This document shows positions 54,181 through 64,000 of a stretch of DNA of 64,000 nucleotides, piece by piece; positions within the stretch are counted from its first letter, which is position 1, and every line of letters begins with the position of its first letter. The notes under the pieces are model-generated. The model did no database searches. It saw nothing but the letters and a program-made list of their open reading frames with translations, and was not told the DNA's origin. Origin of the DNA: Cunninghamella blakesleeana (taxonomy: Eukaryota; Mucoromycota; Mucoromycetes; Mucorales; Cunninghamellaceae). A program made the translations under genes and the position numbers. Location: contig JAFCIZ010000006.1 of NCBI GenBank assembly GCA_017871115.1, positions 3,410,001 to 3,474,000 of the forward strand, written 5' to 3'.

Positions 54181-57100
54181 TCAATCTAAGTTAATATCAT
54201 TATAGTTGTGGAAGACCTTCCATCTTGCTAAAGCAAAGTCTGTCCTCCAAGTTGTTTCTTCAAAGAAATGATGCCAATGTTGTTGCCAAAGTATCAGTAA
54301 AACATGTCCTATCAGTATCAAAGTATTGTTGTTGACCTTATTAATACGATTAAACGTTATTGATGACCATATATTATTAAACTTCTCCTGTGGAATATTT
54401 TTGGAATAAAGAAAAGCTTTCCAAAATTCCTTTTTCTTTTTACAGTGAAGAATAAAATGCTGATCATCTTCAAACTCAGGACAGAAGGAACAAAGAGGAG
54501 TCTGAAACTTGGTTGGTATCATTTGATGTAGTCTACAATTTGTTGGTAACTTGTGGATCAATATTCTCCACCATATTTCTATGGCTTTATGAGGAATATC
54601 TAATTGCCAAAAATTGGACCAGTCAGCCTTCGACAAAAATGGACCTGAAATTTGTAATAGAGGTGGATGTTTGACAGGATAAATAGGAGGACCTTGGGAG
54701 AACCAATATCTACGCAAGGAACTCGGAGAAGCTTTATGCACCATTATTGTATTGGACGAGGAGGACAAAGAAAACTTCCATTCTTCTAGAACAGTGGAAA
54801 CAGGAATATTACGACCTACTCTACTGCTTTGAAAGAACTTGTTTTTAAGAAGAGGATGAATTTTCAATTGATCTAAAAGTAAAGAGGATATTACAGCATC
54901 ATACTTTTTCCGACTACGACTATTACTAGGAGGTGCTTCCATAAGATCTTTAGCAAACCAATTAGCTGGTATCAACCTTTTAATATCTAAAATAGGTTTA
55001 GATATTCTAGGTGATTCATTTATTACTAAAGCTTTTCTAAGTGGCAGATATTTAATTGTCTCCCTCGGCCAGTTTGCAGTAGGTTCTAGTGTAGGTACGG
55101 ATGCTAACGTTTTTATCATATGCTTCATATGTGGCAACTTTTTGAATTTTTTGTTATAATAATGTGGATCAGCAAGAATCGGAATGACAGAACACTGATT
55201 AGTGTAATAGGTGATTAATTGTTGAAACACATTAAATAAAAAGTTGGTGACATCTGAGGTGATCATCTTATTGATATAAACCATATGAAGAGCTTTGAAC
55301 TGATAATTTATATCAATTAGATTAATTCCACCTTGATTCTTTGGAGCGCAGAGAAAATGGTATGACGGTTTTGGAAAGAAAGGCACAACATATTCATATA
55401 CTTTTCTTCGAATTGATGCCAACCATTTATCAGGAACTATTGTAACGCGCAGGATGTGCCATAATCGAGAAAGGATCAACGAATTTGTCACTATAGCTCT
55501 ACCTCTAATTGATAAAGATCTTTGCTTCAGCACATTAATATGATTGGTAAGTTTATTTTCAACCGACCATAAAAAAGTGTTAAGCTGTTCTTTGTTAGAG
55601 TAAACTGGATAACCTAGGTAAGTGATGGCTGTTGGGTTTTCCTTGTCATGCCATGATATTTGATCTGCCTTAGCTATTTCTTTCCAGACATTATGACTTT
55701 CACCTGTTACTGAAAACATAATAGTCTTTTGAAAGTTAACTTTGGCATTACTGGCTTCACCATACAAACTAAGAATACTTTTAAGATAGTACCACTCTTT
55801 CAAATCCCTAACGAATACCAAGAGATCATCAGCATAGGCTAGTAATTTGATGGTAACTGGATACTGTTTATTTTCAACTGTTTCCACCTTTTGATCAAGT
55901 ATAGGTACGCCATAAATATTACTTTCACTTAAGATAGTACGTAATAAAGGTTCAAAGGTAATATTGAAAAGTAAAGGTGATATTGGATCACCTTGGCGTA
56001 AACCCCGTTTTTGATCTATAGGAGCAGCCAACCAACCATTTACGGATGGACATATCTTTGTATTAAAGAAAAGGTCAAGTAAACAGTTTATCAGAGAGGA
56101 TGGGAAATGGAAACACTCTAATACTTTTTGAAGGTATAATGGGTGAATCCTATCATATGCTTTCTCTTGATCTAAGAGTAAACCTATGGAAGTATCTTTA
56201 GGATTTGTATTTACAGTATGCTGCATCAGAGTTTGTGTAATCCAGCCATTATCAGATATCAAACGGTGTGGCATAAAACCAGTTTGATATGGGTTAATAA
56301 TTTTTGGAAGACAACAATTTAACCTATTGGCTATCATCTTTGTAAATATTTTAGCATCACAGTTAATCAGAGACAGCGGGCGCCAGTTTTGTAAGAGAGT
56401 ACGATCACCTTTCTTATATAACAGCACCATTTTTGTCTCTCTCCAAGAAGTAGGTTGTAATCCATTTAAAGCATCATTCATAATCAAGGTAAGAAGTTCC
56501 AATAGTTTGGGATGCATACTTAGGATGAGTTTATAAAACTCAAAACCTAGACCATCCAAACCTGGACTCTTGTGAATAGGACTGTGTTTGATTATGTTTA
56601 AAACATCCTCTTGTAGGATAACAGCAGTTAGAAGATTTTGATCTTGAGAAGATAGTTTATTATTATCAGGTATACTATTAGTTAGGACATTAATAGCAGC
56701 AATATCAACATCCTGAGTGCTATACAATTCCTTGTAATAGCTTCTAGTTTCCTTAATAATATCCCTTATATCAGTATGGATCAGATGACTTACTGGATTT
56801 TGAATGGCTGTTAGGGTCATCCGTTTGGTTCTAGTTTTTAAGGTATTAAAAAAATATTTATTATTTTTTTCACCTTTATCTGACCACATAGTATTGGATC
56901 TAATTATCAACTGTTGTGTCTTGATTTTATATAAATCATCAAGTTGATGTTCTATCTTTTCAATTTCTTCCTTAGATGAAACATTTTGTCTGGCTTCTTG
57001 TAACTGTTCAAGATCAGTTTTATACTTTTTGTTCTTTACGGAACTATAAAGTGTGGTACATATCTTTACTTTTACTTTAATCTTATCCCATAATAATTGC

Positions 57101-57989
57101 CTATTGATGGTCTGTAGGTCAATATTATCTATCAGATTATGAAGTACCTCTGACAGGATAGGATAAAATTCATTGTCATGGAGTAATTGTGGATTAAATC
57201 TCCAAGTACCTGGTCCCATTTGCATCGACTCACTAGTATGTATTGACATAGCTAGTAAGTGATGGTCAGTCCATTCAGAAGGTAAGTAAGCCAGTAGAGT
57301 GTTTATCAAATCCTCTTTTAAATTACTAGAGATGAAGATATAATCAATAGTAGATCTAGTACGCCCTCTTTTAAAAGTTGAAAGAGGTTTGTACATACGA
57401 TCAGGGCTATTGTTATTGGCACTAAATGCATCTATGTAATTAGTCAGTAGGTGCTGTATCCATGGCTGATGATCACAATAGGAATAATGACGATGGTCAT
57501 ATATGTGTATATTGAAATCACCAAGAATCATATGCTTGTTCGGTAAAGGAGGAGCTATAACTTGTGGGTTATCTAAGATACTGTTATAGAAAGGAATTCT
57601 TTGATCTCGATTTGCCGGAGCATAGATATTAGTTATGTAGCACAGCTGTTGATTATCTTCTGTAGAGATGATAGTACCAGCTGTGATTCTTTCGTCCAGA
57701 CTAATACTTTGGTCTATAATAGTCAGTTTTGGATTAAGACAAATAATTGCTGTATATTTAGAAAATAAACAACAAGAATTTGGAAAAAGGTAATGTAGAG
57801 TTCGTACATCAGATGGAGATAAATGATTATGTTTCGAAGAAGCAGTTAGTTCTTGTAGACATAATACATCGGCTTGAGGGTGAATACGTGAACGTAAAAA
57901 ACGAGAGTATTCTTTTTGAGTTTGAGAATGATTAGATTTGAATACACTACGTGCATTCAGAGAGGAAATATTGATTTTTGATAGTGTCA

Positions 57990-57990
<1 letters not shown>
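54181..57990 (-). CDS. LINE C ORF2: endonuclease/reverse transcriptase
   Basis: 1269 aa. APE endonuclease motifs are VLCLQELTASS, MILGDFNIHIYDH, STIDYIFISS and WTDHHLLA. Reverse transcriptase motifs are LQNWRPLSLINCDAKIFTKM, LDQEKAYDRIHPLYL, RGLRQGDPISPLLFN and AYADDLLVF (about residue 720). The C-terminal zinc finger is CSFCPEFEDDQHFILHC. It is closely related to LINE A ORF2 through the whole length and to fragments at 30236 and 63760. No stop or frameshift. Confidence 0.95.
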
Positions 57991-58021
<31 letters not shown>

Positions 58022-58060
58022 TATTTATATTTATATATAAACACAAAACAAAAATTAGAT

Positions 58061-59587
58061 TTAATTCTTGTTCACATTGGATCCTTTCTTGACTGAAAGG
58101 TCCTTTGGAACAGAATTATCTTTTTTCCTGTCTAGAATAAGACTTGCGTGAGGGTTTGACATGGATGAAGCAATAGCTAATCTATTCTTTGCTTTTGCCG
58201 TAGTCATACGAAGCATATCCACCTGATTTGATATTACCTTTTCTTGGTGTACTGACTTGACTGATGATTTCTTTTTACTATCTATGTCCATTGCCATTGT
58301 CTCTGAATCTATATCCATAGTGGTACGTTTGGTAATGGGAGCATATTTAGATGCATTAAGACCATCTTGATCCATTGTAACTTTGGTTACAGTTACATCC
58401 TTAGTATCAACCTCCATTGGTGCTGACTTGGTTTTATTACCTCCTGATTTGTTCAAGCTGATAATTTTTGTTTCTTCTACGGTAGTTTTACCATCGACCA
58501 TGTTAGTCTTATGTAAATCTCCTACCTTACCTTCAATAACCTTTGGTACTTGAGAAGAGGTATCTACCTCTGTAGTTTCCAAATCTCCTTTTTTTACTTT
58601 TTCATCGTTGGTTTGTACCCCATCCTTTGATGACTTTTGATTACTAGCAGCCTGTTTTTTCTTACGTTGCTCTTCTTTTAAGAGCTCGTATCTGACCATA
58701 TCCTTTTCTATATCGCTATTCTTCTCTTTGCAGAAGCGAGCGATATGTCCTTTGACCAAACATTTTGAGCACGTTATTTGTTTCATAAGTGGACAATCTT
58801 TGCGAATATGGCCAGATTGTCTACATTGAAAACAGACTGGTGGGGCACCTTTATATGACGCTGGCATATAGCTGTCCCAAAAAGAAAGATAAAGCATTCT
58901 TTGAAGTGGTTGATACTTCTTTGCTTCGTCTGTATCGTTGGTGTCCAAAAGCACCGAAACTTGACCTTCAAAATAACCATCATTGGTAAGTTTTTTAATT
59001 TGGCAAACCTTACCATAAATGCTCATGGATAAGAAAATGCCATCCAACAATTCAGCTTGTTTTTTTGGAATATAATCCAAAAGCACTCTTACCATCTTTG
59101 GTGGAGTTGCTGAATTATTTATTTTGCTTGGGCTTGCTTTATAAAGTAGTTCATCTATGATGAAACCTTTTTCAATTGCTTCCTCAGCGTGTTTATTATC
59201 CTTGAAATTTATACCTAACAGTATGGTACCTCTCGTGTTACCATGACGACTATACGGAGTAACACCTTCTATTTCACCTATTTGGGACTCAATTAGCTTG
59301 TAGATTTCCTTATTTGAGAGCCCATGTTTCTTAGGAAGTTCGAAGAGCACAGAGTCTTCCTCCAAAGCGCGTTGTGCAATTTGTTCTGCCTTATGAATTC
59401 TTAAGTGATCTTTAAGAAGATCATCTTCATACATGACTTCATGAGCAATATTTATTTGCTCTCCATAGATATTTTTATTTTGCATGGCATTAGGTATTCT
59501 TTTTTCCATACCTTTCGCCACTTTTTCTGCCCATGTTTCCCCGATTCCATTTCGAGGAAGATGGTTAGAATCTTCAGTATTAGACAT
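58061..59587 (-). CDS. LINE C ORF1: RNA-binding protein with CCHC knuckles
   Basis: 508 aa starting MSNTEDSNHLPRNGIGETWA. The N-terminal third includes EQIAQRALEEDSVLFELPKK. A central RRM-like region contains MVRVLLDYIPKKQAELLDG. Knuckles CFQCRQSGHIRKDC and CSKCLVKGHIARFC lie at about 250-285. A charged, low-complexity C-terminus includes LNASKYAPITKRTTM. Intact and followed 70 nt later by ORF2. Confidence 0.95.
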   Translation of the reverse strand: MSNTEDSNHLPRNGIGETWAEKVAKGMEKRIPNAMQNKNIYGEQINIAHEVMYEDDLLKDHLRIHKAEQIAQRALEEDSVLFELPKKHGLSNKEIYKLIESQIGEIEGVTPYSRHGNTRGTILLGINFKDNKHAEEAIEKGFIIDELLYKASPSKINNSATPPKMVRVLLDYIPKKQAELLDGIFLSMSIYGKVCQIKKLTNDGYFEGQVSVLLDTNDTDEAKKYQPLQRMLYLSFWDSYMPASYKGAPPVCFQCRQSGHIRKDCPLMKQITCSKCLVKGHIARFCKEKNSDIEKDMVRYELLKEEQRKKKQAASNQKSSKDGVQTNDEKVKKGDLETTEVDTSSQVPKVIEGKVGDLHKTNMVDGKTTVEETKIISLNKSGGNKTKSAPMEVDTKDVTVTKVTMDQDGLNASKYAPITKRTTMDIDSETMAMDIDSKKKSSVKSVHQEKVISNQVDMLRMTTAKAKNRLAIASSMSNPHASLILDRKKDNSVPKDLSVKKGSNVNKN

Positions 59588-59771
59588 AGCTGAAAATTCT
59601 ATAAATTGTTAACAGTAGTTGCCGCAAGTGTAGGTTGGGTTACTTTCTGTTGTTTTAGTGGTATTTTATTTTTTATTTGTTGTGAATGGCTTTGTATTCT
59701 GCGCTTAAAAGTTTATCCGGAATAAATGTGAACCTTAAGCGAAAGAGAGTTTTTGAAAGAGAGTTTTCCAT

Positions 59772-59778
<7 letters not shown>

Positions 59779-59813
<35 letters not shown>

Positions 59814-60431
59814 ATATTAGCATCAATTTTTTTGTCCATTTGATAATTTGGCAAAGTACTATTTAATATCATGGGTTAAATTAGTAATATACAATACTAT
59901 ATAAAAAGCTAGTACTAAAAGCACCATAGAGCTAGTAATATATTAAAAAAATTTTTATAATCAAGTTTATTTATAACTTTTACATATTTAATTTACATCC
60001 TTTTATAAAATTTAATAATCCATATATAGTTATAGAAAATATTTTTATCTATATATAGAATATTTTATTACTATTAATGATAATAATTTTTAATTTTTAT
60101 AAAAATTTAGTTTGGTTATAATCATGATAAAAATTAAAAATTATTATCATTAATAGTAATAAAATATTCTATATATAGATAAAAATATTTTCTATAACTA
60201 TATATGGATTATTAAATTTTATAAAAGGATGTAAATTAAATATGTAAAAGTTATAAATAAACTTGATTATAAAAATTTTTTTAATATATTACTAGCTCTA
60301 TGGTGCTTTTAGTACTAGCTTTTTATATAGTATTGTATATTACTAATTTAACCCATGATATTAAATAGTACTTTGCCAAATTATCAAATGGACAAAAAAA
60401 TTGATGCTAATATGGTTTTTTTTTTTTTTTT
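59779..60431. repeat. Long near-perfect palindrome with A/T tracts at its ends
   Basis: Left arm 59796-60100 and right arm 60127-60431 are reverse complements without any gap, around a 26-nt spacer (60101-60126). Matching was checked by eye for several blocks, for example TTACTAGCTCTATGGTGC in the right arm. The outer left end is a ~33-nt A tract and the outer right end a 16-nt T tract. No ORF. It could be a foldback element, two head-to-head copies of a short retro-insert, or an assembly artefact. Confidence 0.85.
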
Positions 60432-60438
60432 AAAAAAA

Positions 60439-60575
60439 TGGATAAATATTTAAGCGCAACAAATAAAAATTACTTGCAAAACAAATTTAAAAACTTCAGC
60501 CAGCACAAAAATTTGTTTTATTATTTTTTTTTTTTGCTTTTTCCTTCCAATATTTTACAGGTTCACCAATATACA
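60439..60575 (+). promoter_or_regulatory. eL29 leader resembling a LINE leader
   Basis: The stretch GGATAAATATTTAAGCGCAA and the next ~35 nt align with the LINE leader element GATAAACTTTTAAGCGCAAC in monomer 3. TTCCAATATTTTACAG at about 60545-60560 looks like an acceptor of a 5'UTR intron ahead of the ATG. Confidence 0.5.
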
Positions 60576-60755
60576 ATGGCCAAGTCAAAGAATCACACCA
60601 ACCACAACCAAAACAAAAAGGCTCATCGTAACGGTATTAAAAAGCCAGGAACTCAAAAGTATCCTTCTCTCAAGGGTGTTGACGCCAAGTTCCTTCGTAA
60701 CCAACGTTTCGCCAAAAAAGGTACCCAAAAGGCTTTACGTACTGCTGAAAACTAA
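60576..60755 (+). CDS. RPL29: 60S ribosomal protein eL29
   Basis: 59 aa, starting [20 protein letters not shown] and containing [20 protein letters not shown]. Length and sequence fit the eL29 family over its whole length. It is a small basic protein of the large ribosomal subunit. There is no intron in the coding part. It lies 145 nt after the palindrome and 150 nt before LINE leader monomers, an unusual place for a ribosomal protein gene. It could be the genuine gene or a retrocopy; a typical poly-A tail is not clear, though the 3' flank is A-rich with TTAAATACAAAA. Confidence 0.93.
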   Translation: MAKSKNHTNHNQNKKAHRNGIKKPGTQKYPSLKGVDAKFLRNQRFAKKGTQKALRTAEN

Positions 60756-60906
60756 AATGAGATCATTTAATTTTTAAATAAAAAAGCAATAAAGCAATAA
60801 CAAAAATACTAGATACAAAAAAAAAAGCAATAAAAAAAGTAATAAAATTAAATACAAAAAAAAGAATAGTAAAAATAAAAAATAAATAAAAAAACAACAA
60901 AAAAAA

Positions 60907-61316
60907 CTCTCTTTCACTTATGATTCACTTTTACAACAGATAAAGTTTTAAGCGTTTAAAGAAAACTATACATTTATTTACACTAATTAAAACTTTAAAA
61001 CAGCATTAATTACATAGCTAATAGACTCTCTTTCGCTTAAAAAACACTTTTGCATACGGATAAAAACTTAAACGGATAAAAACTTAAACGGAACAGACAT
61101 ACAAACAACCCAACTTGCAACAAAATAACATACCAAGTACATATAGTAAAAAAAACTCTCTTTCGCTTAAGAATCACTTTTACGCCTGATAAACTTTTAA
61201 GCGCAACAGACAAAACCATTTACTTAACAAATTAAAAAGAAATACCACCAAAACAACAGAAAGTAACCCAAAAAAAACTATAAACATTAAACAATTGAAA
61301 CTCATTTTCTCGTGAA
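60907..61316 (+). repeat. Tandem LINE leader monomers
   Basis: Three copies of a ~120-130-nt unit begin CTCTCTTTC at 60907, 61026 and 61156. Each carries the CTTA...GATAAA...TTAA(G/A)CG module; the third leads into ORF1 at 61317. Divergence rises away from the ORF. This resembles the monomeric promoters of some L1-type elements. Confidence 0.7.
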
Positions 61317-61936
61317 ATGTCAGTTTCCAAGAGAAACTCTATTGAAATGGAGCCGACGGAGTCCTGGGCTCAAAAAGTCGCAAAGGGCCTGAAGGCGAAG
61401 GTCCCTACCCCAATGACCCATAAAGATATTTTAGGGGATAGAATTGAATTACAACCGGTCGTTATTTATGAAGATCCTTACCTAAAAGACCAGTTAAGAA
61501 TCTTCAAGTCTGAACAAATAATTCAGCAAACCTTGGAAGATGATTCGGTCATCTTCGAGATCCCTAAAAAAGAATTTGCTACATTTTCTGAAATGTACAG
61601 AATCATTGAAAAACAAATTGGCAAAGTTGATGGAGTAGTTGCCCTCAATAAATTTGGAACCAATGTGAGGGGTAATGTCTTCATTGAAGTCACCTTTGTG
61701 GACAGCGTTCATAATAATAAGGCCATCCAAGAAGGTATTATTATTAACGAAGCTAATTACAAAGCAAGTCCCAGCAAATTGTCAAACTCAGACATTGGTC
61801 CCAAAATGGTAAGGGTCCATCTTAGCTATGTCCCAAAAACGGATATCACTATTCCTTATGGTATCATTGATTATGCTCCCCTATGTCAACAATGGTTAAA
61901 TAAATCCAAAATGTCTGTACTATCTTCCAAAGAATA
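61317..61936 (+). pseudogene. Chimeric ORF: LINE ORF1 N-terminus fused to LINE B ORF2 fragment
   Basis: Starts MSVSKRNSIEMEPTESWAQK and follows the C-like ORF1 pattern (RIFKSEQIIQQTLEDDSVIF, then MVRVHLSYVPKTD) to about 61845. It then switches to LINE B ORF2 sequence (PYGIIDYAPLCQQWLNKSK) and ends at TAA (61935-61937), created by the target duplication and the inserted LINE A. Bases 61921-61936 are one copy of the 16-bp target duplication. Confidence 0.85.
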
Positions 61937-63031
61937 AAAAATTCAAAAAGCTACCCCATATGAGCCACATCATCAATATTATATCAACACTACCACCAAT
62001 AGATATAACTTCACATTGGCCCACCTCTGCTATAAATCACATTCCTTTAAAATTAGCTTTAACTCCCAATGTCAAGTCAAGGCTACTCAAAAATGGCCCT
62101 AATATAAAGAAAAAGATTCCTTCTAACTGGTTGGTTAAAAATTTTAATGATCCAAGTTTCAAAAAATATAAAGTATACAAAGAAATAATATCCCTAGTAA
62201 TGTTTGATTATCTAAAACCTCTCCCACAACTAAGCTCCTACATTTTTAACCCTCGGATAAATCCCAATAATGGGAAGGAAACAGATATAATTAATCACTG
62301 GTACTTAAGTTCAGACAAAAAGAAGCCTATACTAGTATGTCATGCCTCTCCTAATGTATTACGTCGCTTTTGGAGAAATAAAGATCCTCCAATATTTGCC
62401 TTTAAACACCCCCCTTTGTCTCAAATACCAGCCTGCAACTTAGGAAAAAAAGATTGGATGCTTTTCTGGCAATTACAAATTCCCCATAAAGCCATAGAAG
62501 TTTGGTGGAGGATATTAATCAATAAATTACCAACAAGGTCAAGATTACATCACATATCCCCCATGAAGTATCAAACGTCCATATGCGCGTTTTGCCAAGA
62601 ACACGAAAGTGAGGAACACTTTATAATGTCATGTAAACCAAAAAAAGAATTCTGGAAAGCTATAATGTTTCGAAATAATATTCCTCAAGAAAGATTTAAA
62701 AATATATGGCCAATAATATCTTTCAACAGGAATACAAAACCCAAGAAAGATTCATTAATTCTAATAGGTAACATTATTAATACAATTTGGCAACACCATT
62801 GGAATTCTATATTTGAAGAAAGAATGTGGAGAACAGATTGGGCTTTAACAACCTGGTTACTTTTTAATACTCATAATAGCAATAGTTTAGATATCAAATA
62901 ATTTAATTCATTAAAAAAAAAAAAATAGAAGAGTTTCCTAAAGTTTGAATAATTTAGTTTAGTATATTTAATGATAATATAATGCATTTGAATAAAGTTT
63001 GCCTTTTAATACAAAAAAAAAAAAAAAAATA
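61937..63031 (+). mobile_element. 5'-truncated LINE A insertion with 16-bp target duplication
   Basis: Carries the last ~320 codons of ORF2 (HMSHIINIISTLPPIDITS to SLDIK, stop 62901; finger CAFCQEHESEEHFIMSC), nearly identical to LINE A, then the LINE A 3'UTR ending TTTTAATAC plus an A tract. TATCTTCCAAAGAATA is present on both sides (61921-61936 and 63032-63047). The host is LINE B ORF2. Confidence 0.95.
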
Positions 63032-63580
63032 TATCTTCCAAAGAATACAGATATAATTATTATGGAGTTAAAAACAGGACACCTTTATTTCTACAAAGCA
63101 TCATTTTAAAATTATGGAATGCTAATATACCACCTAATGCAAGAACAGTATGATACAAGATCATAACAAAAAAGATACCCACTGGAATGGCTATACATAG
63201 AATCAAACCTGAAGTTTTTCCTTTATGCATATTATGCAATGAATCAGAAGATATTACTCACTTTTTCTTCACATGCAATTTTAAAAAGCGTATATGGAAT
63301 TATATACTATCCATCTATTTCCCGCTTTTCTTGTTTAAAGAGATTCCTTTTGAAGATTTTGTAATATATTTAAAACCTATCGAAAAATCTCAACTAGAAC
63401 CAAGATCCTTCACCTTATGTGGTATCATCCTATATAATATTTGGCTTTCACATTGGCAACTAAGATTCCAATCCACTCCCTTTTCCTCCTCCAATATCAT
63501 TAAAAAGATAATTCAGTCCATAGCAACATTTATATGTCCTTATGAAAAATTTTAAACACATTAATATATATATATAAATT
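63032..63580 (+). pseudogene. LINE B ORF2 C-terminal remnant
   Basis: Resumes the LINE B reading interrupted at 61936 (SSKEYRYNYYGVKNRTPLF). A Trp codon is TGA near 63150, then it stays open to 63555 with the finger CILCNESEDITHFFFTC. A short LINE B-like 3'UTR follows. Confidence 0.88.
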
Positions 63581-63613
63581 TATAATATATAGTAATAGAA
63601 TTAGAATTAGATA

Positions 63614-63759
63614 TACATTAAGCCTATTGTCATTAATTCACTAAAAATATAAATACGACCCTTGTTTTATACACTTGAATAAAGGTTAACCAAAAGTTTT
63701 ACAATATTTTCTTTGTATTTCTTAACTTTTTATATAATTCTAATTTGATAAATTCAACA
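63614..63759 (+). mobile_element. Truncated LTR, 3' part
   Basis: About 146 bp matching the right end of the gypsy LTR, from CATTAAGCCTATTGTCATTA through the TATAAATAC-like box to AAATTCAACA. The left two thirds are missing; a LINE C-like ORF2 follows directly. Confidence 0.8.
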
Positions 63760-64000
63760 CAATACCTTAAAAACTAGAACTAAACGGATGACCCTAACAG
63801 CTATTCAGAATCGAGTAAGTCATTTGATCCACATCGATATAAGGGATATTATTAAGAAAACCAGAAGCTATTACAAGGAATTATATAGCACAGAGAATGT
63901 TAATATTGTTGCTATTAATGCTCTAACCAATAGTATACCTGAAAATATTAAGTTATCTTTTCAAGGTCAAAATCTTTTAACTGCTGATATTATACAAGGG
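63760..64000 (+). pseudogene. LINE C-like ORF2 fragment (runs off right edge)
   Basis: Reads TLKTRTKRMTLTAIQN, then IHIDIRDIIKKTRSYYKELY and onward without stop, matching the linker between endonuclease and reverse transcriptase of LINE C ORF2 at about 75-80 percent by eye. Its start is missing, replaced by the LTR; the remainder is outside the window. Confidence 0.85.

Larger units (their letters stand above)
54036..59778 (-). mobile_element. LINE C, full length with both ORFs intact
   Basis: About 5.7 kb on the minus strand with leader (59588-59778, starting CTCTCTTTCGCTTAAGG), ORF1, a 70-nt spacer containing a T run and TATA repeats, ORF2 and a 3'UTR (54180 to about 54036) ending in GAAAA repeats. 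Both ORFs are open, so this copy is the best candidate for an active LINE in the window. Target duplications were not resolved. Its 5' end abuts the A tract of the palindrome. Confidence 0.9.

Noticed and set aside
60907..61316. CRISPR-like array
   Set aside because: Units are diverged and ~120-130 nt long without constant short repeats; they match LINE leaders.

Overview
This is an AT-rich eukaryotic nuclear window, most likely from a Mucoromycota fungus (Mucorales-like). The evidence is short GT-AG introns of about 60-110 nt, fungal versions of housekeeping genes, a chromodomain-carrying Ty3/gypsy element, and two-ORF LINEs with CCHC zinc knuckles. I saw no rRNA genes, complete tRNA genes or CRISPR arrays.

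The left part (1-29.5 kb) is a normal gene region. It holds the 5' half of a PAS-domain protein (minus, runs off the left edge), RPA135 (second-largest subunit of RNA polymerase I, five exons), a decayed TnpB/Fanzor-like nuclease relic, a 1064-aa low-complexity/coiled-coil protein of unknown function, a bZIP transcription factor, a GPI mannosyltransferase IV (SMP3/PIG-Z type, nine exons), a small secreted protein, a DDHD-type phospholipase, a mitochondrial methylglutaconyl-CoA hydratase-like protein and mitochondrial aspartate aminotransferase. Splicing the exons I propose keeps the frame and gives plausible full-length proteins in each complete case. The genes are unrelated in pathway and separated by AT-rich spacers with microsatellites and homopolymers.

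The right part (29.7-64 kb) is a transposon island. It contains at least four LINE subfamilies: A (36.8-48.3 kb, split), B (48.4-53.9 kb), C (54.0-59.8 kb, both ORFs open) and other leaders and fragments. A complete gypsy element with indistinguishable LTRs (41642-47518) is nested inside the ORF1 of LINE A with a 5-bp target duplication. Further solo or partial LTRs, truncated LINEs with target duplications, short A-tailed repeats and a tRNA-like SINE candidate fill the rest. The layout resembles the LINE-rich pericentric regions described for Mucor, but that is only a hypothesis here.

Host-like genes embedded in the island are the most intriguing part. A 67-aa secreted cysteine-rich, defensin-like peptide (31346-31549) is followed by a small acidic ORF with one in-frame stop (31869-32147). 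A second small acidic ORF lies 5 kb away in the opposite direction (36281-36538). The peptide gene and the distant acidic gene share a duplicated upstream segment, and all three carry a TACTATAGGGG motif. A ribosomal protein eL29 gene (60576-60755) sits between a near-perfect 610-bp palindrome and tandem LINE leader monomers, and its own leader resembles the LINE leader.
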